Assembly: GCA_020354645.1 (NCBI GenBank)
Contig: CP070652.1
Location: 4,513,727-4,551,682 of the forward strand
DNA length: 37,956 bases
Direction: 5' to 3'
Source: Deltaproteobacteria bacterium
Lineage (GTDB): Bacteria > Desulfobacterota > Desulfobacteria > Desulfobacterales > G020354645
Part shown: in pieces, positions 8,705-15,802 of the stretch
Layout: the number at the start of each line of letters is the position of its first letter
Numbering within the stretch: the first letter of the stretch is position 1
Notes under the pieces: generated by a model
Seen by the model: only the letters and a program-made list of their open reading frames with translations
Database searches by the model: none
What the model was told of the DNA's origin: nothing
Position numbers and translations under genes: made by a program

Positions 8705-8995
8705 ATGGATGCAAAATCCTATTGCGACCGTATGGAAATAGAGCTCACCGGCTGGAAGGCCAAGATCTATGATGCCATTCAAAAGACAAACAAATTATCA
8801 GCCGGAGACAGAGAGAGGGTCGAGCCCATAATTCAAGATCTCCACACCATCATGGATGAGCTCGACGAGCGGCTGGAGCTGCTTGAGAGAGAGTGTCCGG
8901 CGGATTGGACTTCTCAAAGAAAAAAGATCGAAGAAAAAATGGCCAAGATGGATACAGCCTGGAAAAATGTGTGGGGAGTGATGGGGGAGATCTAA
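8705..8995 (+). CDS. Small charged helical / coiled-coil protein
   Basis: A 96-residue protein almost entirely of charged helix-forming residues, with heptad-like spacing through residues 40-85 and four tryptophans. AAAGGAGAC precedes the ATG, which supports real translation. It has no signal peptide or membrane segment. It resembles the general class of short coiled-coil stress proteins (sll1863-like), but this is not a secure match. The 288-base spacer before it (8417-8704) shows no other gene. Copy B of the dispersed element begins 16 bases after its stop codon. Confidence 0.7.
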   Translation: MDAKSYCDRMEIELTGWKAKIYDAIQKTNKLSAGDRERVEPIIQDLHTIMDELDERLELLERECPADWTSQRKKIEEKMAKMDTAWKNVWGVMGEI

Positions 8996-9011
8996 TATGG
9001 GATCGGGTCAA

Positions 9012-9198
9012 TTTTTGCAACGACAAGATGCCGGGTTATCACCTGCTCGATCCAGCAGTGGCAACCACCTTGCCATTTGCCGCCTGCTAATGACAACCGT
9101 TACTGTTCCAAGAGCCGACACCGACATTTGCCTTTCCAGGCGGCATGTGCCCCCTGCCAGTTAAAGGCAACAGGGTGATGATCTTGTCGTGCAAACAA
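9012..9198 (-). repeat. Dispersed inverted-repeat element, copy B
   Basis: The ends are TTTTTGCAACGACAAGAT at 9012-9029 and the inverted ATCTTGTCGTGCAAACAA at 9181-9198. Read on the minus strand, it aligns with copy A (841-1026): CAAGATCATC near the start, GCCGCC then GAAAGGCAAA inside, and AACCCGGCATCTTG near the end. It is non-coding and sits in the 371-base spacer between the small helical protein and the convergent MBL gene. Confidence 0.8.
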
Positions 9199-9243
9199 TA
9201 GCCCGATTTCTGATTAATCTGAAATAGACATCTTTCTTACCGG

Positions 9244-9273
9244 GAAGCCCCGCCCTTCAGGGCCGGGAGCTTC
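9244..9273. repeat. REP-like palindrome R2
   Basis: GAAGC and GCTTC bracket CCCGCCCT and AGGGCCGGG, an imperfect hairpin with one extra base. The flank GGGAGCTTCGCTATTTTT resembles the flank of R1 and R3. The shape is like the hairpins recognised by IS200/IS605 or REP-associated tyrosine transposases; it may also terminate transcription between convergent genes. Confidence 0.6.
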
Positions 9274-9366
9274 GCTATTTTTGACTAAGATATACGAGCT
9301 TGTGCGGCTCCCGCCAAGACGGCATTTGTTGCCAATGCAAAACAGCTGCTTTTTTGAGATCAACTT

Positions 9367-10944
9367 CTAGACGGAAACGCTTTCTCCCACTTTGGGAACC
9401 ATAGCGCGGAATCCTTCTTCTTCCAGTCCACGTGAAAAGGAAAACGACTGATCCTCTTCGCCGTGGACAACAGCGATTTTCTTGATCCGCAGATTCGATT
9501 CCTTCAGAAACCGCTGCATTTCATTTCTATCGCCGTGAGCGCTGAACCCCCCAAGGTTTATCACATGGGCCTTTAATGGATACTCTTTGTTTAATAGCCT
9601 TAATATCGGTGGGGGGCCGTTTCTGCCTAATTTTTCGTATTTTTCTCCCTTTTCCAATATCCGTCTTCCCAGTGTATTTTGGGCCATGAAACCGACGATG
9701 AGTATCGTATTATTCTCATTGTGCATTTTGTAGCGCAAGTGGTGTAAAATCCGGCCGGATTCACACATGCCCGAGGCTGCGATGACAATGTGCGGTTTTT
9801 TCTCTCTGTTCAGAGACATTGATTCTTCGACGGATTGCACAAAGCGGACCTTATCAAATGAAAATGGATTTTGATCGTTTTCGAGAAAAGTTGCATGCGA
9901 TTGCTGATCATAGAGTTCCGGGTGTTCTCCAAAAACCCGGGTCAAATTAGTTGCCAGCGGGCTGTCTACATACACGTCTATCTTGGGGACCTCTGCGCGA
10001 TCGTATAATTCATGCAGGACATACAGTAATTCCTGGGTGCGCCCGAAAGCAAAGGATGGTATTAACACGCTGCCGCCGCGATTATAATTATCGATGAGCA
10101 CGTTTTTCAATTGCGGTTTCAAATTCTGCACCGGATCATGGATGCGGTTGCCATAGGTGCTTTCCATGATCATCAGATCCACATCTCTATCTTCTTCCCT
10201 AAATATCAGCGTCGGATCCCTAATGATGGGTTTATCGAATCTTCCGATATCGCCGGAGTAGCAAACTATTAATTCTCTTCCATTTTCTTGAACTCGAAAC
10301 ACGGTAATAGCTGATCCCAAAATATGTCCGGCGTCATACATGCTGCAGGTTGTATTTGTCCCTATAGAAAGGGGATATCGGTAAGGATATCCGTCAAAAT
10401 ATGTGAGAGCTTCTTGAGCCTCTGCCTTGGTATACAGCGGTTGGACCCTTTGCAGCTGCAATTTTTCCATGAGATCATTTATGATGTCGGTTTCAAGGCT
10501 GTGCCGGTTTTTCTTCAACAATCTTTTTATTTCACGAGTTTTTATGTCGATACCCATTTTACGCCGGTTTGATGGTTTGATCTGCGACAGAAACGTTCGC
10601 AAGGTTTTATAGTTCAGGTAATCGGAATCTGATTCCTGAATATGCGCCGAGTCCGGCAGCAGATAATGACAGGCTGCTGCCGTGGCCCGGGTGCAGATGA
10701 TGCGTCCGTTAAAGTTGCCCTTCGTCAGCATAGGCACACGACCGGAATGGTCGATATGGGCGTGGGACAAAACGACAGTGGTGATGATTTGCGGATCAAA
10801 AGGCAAGATACCGTTCTTTTCGGCGCTTTGTTTACGGTGCCCTTGAAAAAGACCGCAATCCATTAATATTCGATCATTTTCAGTGGTGATGAGATGCATG
10901 GAGCCGGTCACCTCGCGAACCGCTCCATAAAAAGTTACATACAT
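9367..10944 (-). CDS. MBL-fold beta-CASP metallohydrolase (RNase J/CPSF-like)
   Basis: A 525-residue protein starting with a metallo-beta-lactamase domain: TFYGAVREVTGSMHL at the N-terminus and the metal motif HAHIDH at 61-66. A beta-CASP insert and the C-terminal RMMBL segment follow, with ASGMCESGRILHHL, GGFSAHGDR and VVHGEEDQ. This is the arrangement of YSH1/CPSF73-type RNases found in bacteria and archaea. These enzymes cut or trim RNA with two zinc ions. AAAAGGAGATC lies before the ATG at 10944. It is encoded alone and divergent from the gene at 11208. An RNase role is known for the wider family; the particular target is unknown. Confidence 0.9.
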   Translation of the reverse strand: MYVTFYGAVREVTGSMHLITTENDRILMDCGLFQGHRKQSAEKNGILPFDPQIITTVVLSHAHIDHSGRVPMLTKGNFNGRIICTRATAAACHYLLPDSAHIQESDSDYLNYKTLRTFLSQIKPSNRRKMGIDIKTREIKRLLKKNRHSLETDIINDLMEKLQLQRVQPLYTKAEAQEALTYFDGYPYRYPLSIGTNTTCSMYDAGHILGSAITVFRVQENGRELIVCYSGDIGRFDKPIIRDPTLIFREEDRDVDLMIMESTYGNRIHDPVQNLKPQLKNVLIDNYNRGGSVLIPSFAFGRTQELLYVLHELYDRAEVPKIDVYVDSPLATNLTRVFGEHPELYDQQSHATFLENDQNPFSFDKVRFVQSVEESMSLNREKKPHIVIAASGMCESGRILHHLRYKMHNENNTILIVGFMAQNTLGRRILEKGEKYEKLGRNGPPPILRLLNKEYPLKAHVINLGGFSAHGDRNEMQRFLKESNLRIKKIAVVHGEEDQSFSFSRGLEEEGFRAMVPKVGESVSV

Positions 10945-11207
10945 AAAAGATCTCCTTTTTAATTCATTGATCTCGGCCTAATGTTTTTATTAAAGCTGAA
11001 TTGTAAAAATTGGGCATGAATCCGGCCGAGTGGAAACCGGTTTTTACTTAGCGCAAATGGCTGAAAATATTCAACCATTTTTTTTAGGTCGAAAGGTCTT
11101 CTTGATTCCGGTAAAAAGATACTGTAAAATAATACTCTCAGCATAGTGCCAAGCGGATGCTAAATTAATAATGGTAAATTTAATTCTTCTTGCAGAAGGA
11201 GAATTTA

Positions 11208-13664
11208 GTGGAGAATCAGACCATGGGCGAGCCATATAGACCTAAAGTACACCAAACCCAAAGCAAAGAAGTGATCGAATTTAAAATAAGTCTCAACATT
11301 ACCAGAGATTTTTTATGCCTCGTCCAACTCTTGGATACCTTGCCCAATATGAAAAGGGTGCCCTATGACCAGACCCGCAGCCTTTACCAGGCCGTGTCAA
11401 AGGGTCGGGACATTCACAACCTCGGCAAAGAACTGGAAGGATTTTTCGGTGCTGCGGTAAAACCGGCCGGTCAGCAAATGCCTTTGAAGATGCGGTTTAA
11501 TCCTTCCATCAAGTATCTCAACGGTATCCGTGATGAACAGGCGTTGTTTATTAAGAAGACTAAAAACGGATTTTACTACGGTGCGCTGTTTCCCTGGTAT
11601 AAGAAGACTGAAAATATAACCGTGCATCTCGGGTATTGCGGCAGTAAGATGTCCAGCAAGGATAACACCAGTCTTGAAAAACTGGTAAAAACCAAAGCGT
11701 TGAATGAAAAAATATTCAACGAATTCGAGGCCGGTAAAGGAAGCCGAATTCATGGGATCAGCCTGGCGTCTTTTTTATATATGGCCCAGTTTGAAAAGTT
11801 TACCTGCACCTTAACAGTAGAAACAAACGGCACGGTGGGGCACCTCCATTTATCCGACGGAGAATTAGCGGTAGCTGAGGCCGGTAGCCTAAAAAATAGA
11901 GGGGCTGCTTACGAGATTATCAGCTGGCAAGATAGCGAAATCGAAATCACAGCAATCGGCCGGAAAAGGAAAAATGAAATCAAGCAGCCGCTGACGGATA
12001 TATTGGCCGAGGCGCTTCGGAGGCGAAAGGAAACCAGGCCAGCCAAAGGCGGCCCTGCCGCCGCTGCTGCTGCCAGGCCAACCGGTGAACAAGTAGACCG
12101 ATATCAAATGCTGCGGGATATGGCTGCAGAGCCTGAAAAACCATTTAAGCGCGTCGCCTTCAGAATCGTCGGTGCAGTCATCATCCTCGCTCTGGGTATC
12201 TTTTTTACAATGCAGGTGATGAAATCCAAACAAATCGAAAAAGAGTATCAAAACGTGCTGACCCAACTGGAGGAACAGCAAACCTCTGAGGATCAAAAGC
12301 TACTGCTCCAGTTTTTCATCAACTCCCATGAACCCAGCAAATATACTGCGGCTGCTGAGCAGCGGATGAGAGAAATTGACCAGATGGTCGAGGTAGATGC
12401 CTATAACACAGTCCTTGATGAGGTTGAAAAGCTGCCGCTAGACCAATATTATGAAGAAAAAGCCACCGTCATCTACGAGAAGTTTCTCACCCAATATCCT
12501 GACGGTAATCATGTCCCCGAGGTTCAAGAAAAGATTTCAGAGCTTCCCCGCTTGATTGATGATGTCGATTACCGAAAGCTGCAAGAAGCTGTTAAGCTTG
12601 ATTATGATAATCGAATCGAAGCTTATATGGGTTACCTCGTAAAGCACCCGACCGGCAGACATAAAGGCGAGGTCGAAGGATTGATTGCCGATATGAGCGA
12701 AGAGTACTATGCTCAATTGATGGAAGAAATACCGCTCTGTGACAAGCAGGCAAAATGGGATCGCTGCATACTGCTGTGCGATAATTTTATATCGTATTTT
12801 AAAAATAATTACCGGGAAGATGAAATAAAGGTGTTGAAACTGGAAATGGAAGACAAAAATGATTTTGCCCAACTGATGTCCAGGGTAAGGCGTCTCGGAA
12901 CCAGATATGAGGCCGCCAAACAAGTGTTGACGGAATACCTTAAAGAGAACCCTCACACATCCCAGGCGCAAAACATAGAAGAAAAAATTGCCAATATAGA
13001 TAAAAAGCTAAAAGTTATCAAGGACTGGCAAACAGTGGTGGCGTTCAGCAAGAATTCTCAAAACAACATTGGTGAAAGAATAAATGCGCTGCAGGATTAT
13101 CTTTTCCAAAATGCCCAAGGGCCTTTCGCCAAAGAGGCAAATTTTCTGCTGACCCAGCTTAAAAAAGAAGACCAGGAAATAAGCCAGCGCCGGACAGCAG
13201 AGGCACAGAGCCGCCGACTTGCCGCAATTCAGAAGGAAAATCAGCGGTTGCAGCGGGAGAGGGAAAAACTAATCACACAAATCGGAAAAACCAAAGGACG
13301 TTACGTCGCCAATGGGGATGGGACTTTTACGGACACCAAAACAGGTTTAATGTGGTGTTTGCTGGATTCCTATGTTGAACTCGGCCAGTGTCAAAATTAT
13401 GAATCTGCTATCCAATATGTTAAGAATTTGGACACCGGCGGACATCAGGACTGGCGGCTGCCTCTGGGGAGTGAACTGGCAAAAATCTACAAGGATACGC
13501 CTTTCTTTCCGGGAAACGGGAGCAAATGGTATTGGACCTCAGAAATTTTTGTCAAAGGGTATCATAAGCAAGCGTTAATCGTAACCTCCAAAAGGGAAAG
13601 AACTTTTAAAAGACAACAAAAAGATCTGACCCAATGCGGTGCGGTGCGCGCCGTTAGGCCCTAA
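11208..13664 (+). CDS. Membrane-anchored DUF4388-like / DUF1566-like multidomain protein
   Basis: About 818 residues from the GTG at 11208, preferred because AGAAGGAGAAT lies just before it; a TTG at 11190 in frame would add six residues without that signal. Regions seen are an N-terminal part of unknown fold (1-185), a DUF4388/PATAN-like domain (about 187-265, LHLSDGELAVAEAG), and an Ala/Pro linker. One transmembrane helix (about 316-338) follows, then a long helical periplasmic region with TPR-like helices (340-640), a short coiled coil, and a C-terminal Lcl/DUF1566-type domain (about 697-818) with FTDTKTGLMW and HQDWRLPLGSEL. The N-terminal part is probably cytoplasmic and the rest periplasmic. 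A signalling link across the membrane is plausible but unproven. Confidence 0.78.
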   Translation: MENQTMGEPYRPKVHQTQSKEVIEFKISLNITRDFLCLVQLLDTLPNMKRVPYDQTRSLYQAVSKGRDIHNLGKELEGFFGAAVKPAGQQMPLKMRFNPSIKYLNGIRDEQALFIKKTKNGFYYGALFPWYKKTENITVHLGYCGSKMSSKDNTSLEKLVKTKALNEKIFNEFEAGKGSRIHGISLASFLYMAQFEKFTCTLTVETNGTVGHLHLSDGELAVAEAGSLKNRGAAYEIISWQDSEIEITAIGRKRKNEIKQPLTDILAEALRRRKETRPAKGGPAAAAAARPTGEQVDRYQMLRDMAAEPEKPFKRVAFRIVGAVIILALGIFFTMQVMKSKQIEKEYQNVLTQLEEQQTSEDQKLLLQFFINSHEPSKYTAAAEQRMREIDQMVEVDAYNTVLDEVEKLPLDQYYEEKATVIYEKFLTQYPDGNHVPEVQEKISELPRLIDDVDYRKLQEAVKLDYDNRIEAYMGYLVKHPTGRHKGEVEGLIADMSEEYYAQLMEEIPLCDKQAKWDRCILLCDNFISYFKNNYREDEIKVLKLEMEDKNDFAQLMSRVRRLGTRYEAAKQVLTEYLKENPHTSQAQNIEEKIANIDKKLKVIKDWQTVVAFSKNSQNNIGERINALQDYLFQNAQGPFAKEANFLLTQLKKEDQEISQRRTAEAQSRRLAAIQKENQRLQREREKLITQIGKTKGRYVANGDGTFTDTKTGLMWCLLDSYVELGQCQNYESAIQYVKNLDTGGHQDWRLPLGSELAKIYKDTPFFPGNGSKWYWTSEIFVKGYHKQALIVTSKRERTFKRQQKDLTQCGAVRAVRP

Positions 13665-13714
13665 TTCCAGTTGTTTTTTGTAATAATTTTAATCGCCTTC
13701 GCCTGAATACCCTA

Positions 13715-13777
13715 TCCCGCGAATCGACTGAGTTCGTCGAAGTCTGCAGCGGGACTGCGGGGAGCTTCATTTTTTTA
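13715..13777. repeat. REP-like palindrome R3
   Basis: TCCCGC (13715-13720) pairs with GCGGGA (13749-13754), and TCGAC/GTCGA form an inner stem. The right flank GGGGAGCTTCATTT (13759-13772) is identical to that of R1. The flank overlaps the last codons of the convergent HEAT-repeat gene, whose stop codon (13767-13769) lies inside the element. The element separates two converging genes and could act as a bidirectional terminator. Confidence 0.65.
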
Positions 13778-14282
13778 ACTCTGATAGTAATTTCTTACCA
13801 CGGCTTTTCACAGCGGCACTGCCGGTCTGAATCATGTCCGCGAGTACTTCCACCACCCGAGGGCGTAAGCTGTCATCCTGTTGTGCAAAATCTGAAAGGG
13901 CTTGCAAAGAAAAAGTCTTTACGATCTTGCTCTTGTCGTTAAGATAACCGAAAAGGATGTTGACGACGGTTTTACGTTCCGGTCCACTCAACGCTAAACG
14001 CGGCAGCAGTTGGGCAACGTGCCAGCGCACTTCTTGCTGATCAATACTGGAAATCCGCTTTATGAGTTTATCTTTATAAGGTTGGAGATATTGCGGGTGA
14101 ATAACGCTTATTTTTTCAACGGCATCGGCAGCGCGCATTCGGACAACCGGATCGTCGGCCAGCATGGCATTGAAAATGGTTTCAAACAACGCCGGTTCTT
14201 TTAGTACCGCATTGACAACTTCCTCCACCCGCCCGATAGAACGTCGGTCATCACCCTCCAATTTCTTCAATATACCTGTCAT
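13767..14282 (-). CDS. HEAT-repeat protein
   Basis: A 171-residue all-helical protein with three to four HEAT-like repeats: PVVRMRAADAVEKIS, QEVRWHVAQLLPRLAL, SKIVKTFSLQALSDFA and AAVKSRGKKLLSEL. Such repeats form a curved scaffold for protein contacts. The ATG at 14282 is preferred; a TTG directly before it would add one residue. There is no signal peptide. It is divergent from the PilZ-fusion gene and convergent with the DUF4388-like gene. No function can be assigned. Confidence 0.8.
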   Translation of the reverse strand: MTGILKKLEGDDRRSIGRVEEVVNAVLKEPALFETIFNAMLADDPVVRMRAADAVEKISVIHPQYLQPYKDKLIKRISSIDQQEVRWHVAQLLPRLALSGPERKTVVNILFGYLNDKSKIVKTFSLQALSDFAQQDDSLRPRVVEVLADMIQTGSAAVKSRGKKLLSELKK

Positions 14283-14451
14283 CAATTTTGTCCGTTACCG
14301 ATGGGTTTCTTGGGTCTGTGATCAGATCTCTGATTTATATTATACCCCAAATAAAGCTCCGATTTCGAGAATCAGTCGAGCCATTTAAATAAATGATATT
14401 ATTCTAAAAATATTGTAATCTCAATCTTATTTTCAATCCCGAAAATATGTC

Positions 14452-14478
14452 TTGACAATGTAATACATGTGATATACA
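14452..14478 (+). promoter_or_regulatory. Probable sigma-70 promoter with overlapping dyad
   Basis: TTGACA at 14452-14457 and an extended -10, TGATATACA (14470-14478), are separated by about 15 bases. A start point would fall within a few bases of the ATG at 14489, and no ribosome binding site is present, so the message may be leaderless. ACATGT lies at the centre of a loose dyad bounded by TGTA and TACA, suitable for a ribbon-helix-helix repressor. Confidence 0.6.
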
Positions 14479-14488
14479 CTTAGCCATT

Positions 14489-14989
14489 ATGAAAAAAGAC
14501 ATTGTTTACAGTATTCGAATGAACCTTTTGGTACGTGAAGCACTTAAGCGAGCTGCTAAAAAAGAGCGTCGTACGGTGGCTTCATTGCTTGATAAGATTA
14601 TTTTGGATTATCTGGAAGAGCAGCGATATCTGTTACCTTCCGAAACGGGTTCTGACCGTCGTAATTTCAATCGAAGTAAAATTACGCTGCCTGCCACCAC
14701 CTCCGTTAACAGCGGTGCCACAACTGATAACTTTCCCTGCGTTGTTATCGATATTGCCATGGGCGGGGTATTGATCAGCTATCCTAAAGGTTCACCGATC
14801 AGAACAATTTTCATGCAAGAACTGCGCAATTTCATTTTATCTTTTAAGCTACCTCAAACCGGCGAAGCGCTTGATTTCCAATGCGATGCTCGCCGCATGG
14901 TTGAAGTTGACAATGAAATTCAAGTCGGGGCCATTTTGACCGAACCCGATGAAGAGGCGCTGAAAAAACTTCAAACTTATCTTTTATAA
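14489..14989 (+). CDS. Ribbon-helix-helix-like plus PilZ domain protein
   Basis: A 166-residue protein. Residues 1-45 (YSIRMNLLVREALKRAAKKE, then RRTVASLLDKII) look like a ribbon-helix-helix/Arc-type DNA-binding segment. The remainder resembles a PilZ domain: RNFNR gives the RxxxR motif for cyclic di-GMP, and DIAMGG gives the second motif with Ala where Ser is usual. PilZ proteins bind cyclic di-GMP; the N-terminal segment suggests a transcription regulator controlled by that messenger. The upstream promoter holds a dyad that could be an autoregulatory operator. The PilZ call is good; ligand binding is uncertain because of the changed residue. Confidence 0.75.
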   Translation: MKKDIVYSIRMNLLVREALKRAAKKERRTVASLLDKIILDYLEEQRYLLPSETGSDRRNFNRSKITLPATTSVNSGATTDNFPCVVIDIAMGGVLISYPKGSPIRTIFMQELRNFILSFKLPQTGEALDFQCDARRMVEVDNEIQVGAILTEPDEEALKKLQTYLL

Positions 14990-15068
14990 AAGTTATCAGT
15001 GGCGAGTTGAGTGGAACGGGGTGTAGTAATTACTCGTGGTAAATGTATTTCATGCGTATCTTTGATTG

Positions 15069-15105
15069 CCCGGCCAGGAGATCTTCAGGGTTGTTCATGG
15101 CCGGG
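15069..15105. other. Hairpin upstream of the lipoprotein array
   Basis: CCCGGCCA (15069-15076) and TGGCCGGG (15098-15105) form a perfect 8 bp stem with a 21-base loop, in the 233-base spacer after the PilZ gene. There is no following T-run, so it is not a classical terminator. It may be an operator or a 5' leader structure. Confidence 0.4.
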
Positions 15106-15222
15106 ACGAAAATAAGCGGTATCTGAATAACACGCGCGTCTAACTCTATCAGCACTCTTCTGCTAATACTTGGATGATACCGTTATTCCCTGGCAATTTT
15201 TAACTCATGGAAGGAGAAAACG

Positions 15223-15672
15223 ATGAACACCAGAGCTTATTTCATACTATTATTTGGGGCCTCAATACTTCTTATTGCAGGCTGTTCGCCGAAAATACAC
15301 GGCAAGGTCCAACTGGTGGATCCGGACATGAAACCGCTGGAAAAAGTAAGTCCCGAAGGCACGGTGGTAAACATGATTAATACCACCGCCACCGTGGAAA
15401 AAGCCTCTTACTCTGCAATTGTTGATGAAAAGGGGAAATTTGAGTCTGAGAAAGACGCCGTCACACCTGGCACATGGAAAGTGGAAGCCAGCAGGATCGG
15501 TTTTGAGACCGAGACTCACACAGTGGAAATTAAGGGCAGTACCAGTAAAAAGTTGGAATTCAAACTGAAGAAGATTCCCGAAGGCAGGCGCAAGTCAATT
15601 GAGGGGTCCACTACAGACGCCGATAAAATCATAAATCCAGGTGAAGTAAATATACGGCCGCCAGGAATGTAA
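15223..15672 (+). CDS. Small lipoprotein with carboxypeptidase-regulatory-like domain
   Basis: A 149-residue exported lipoprotein: an uncharged signal core, then the lipobox LIAGC with C21 as the acylated residue. The mature part is one Ig-like beta-sandwich of the carboxypeptidase-regulatory type (VDEKGKFESEKDAVTPGTWK, then KLEFKLKKIPEG). The ATG at 15223 follows GAAGGAGAAAAC. The next gene encodes a larger lipoprotein with several domains of the same kind, so the two probably work together at the envelope. The last 30 residues are likely flexible. Confidence 0.8.
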   Translation: MNTRAYFILLFGASILLIAGCSPKIHGKVQLVDPDMKPLEKVSPEGTVVNMINTTATVEKASYSAIVDEKGKFESEKDAVTPGTWKVEASRIGFETETHTVEIKGSTSKKLEFKLKKIPEGRRKSIEGSTTDADKIINPGEVNIRPPGM

Positions 15673-15802
15673 TGCCATTTCTTTTTTGCATTTCGCCAAA
15701 AGCCAATTTTATGCGGATTGGCCGGTTAAGGTCATGATGAAACGGCTTTGGTTCAGTGGCCGGTGATCCAAATTATCGGACACGTTTTAGGAGGTATACA
15801 AG

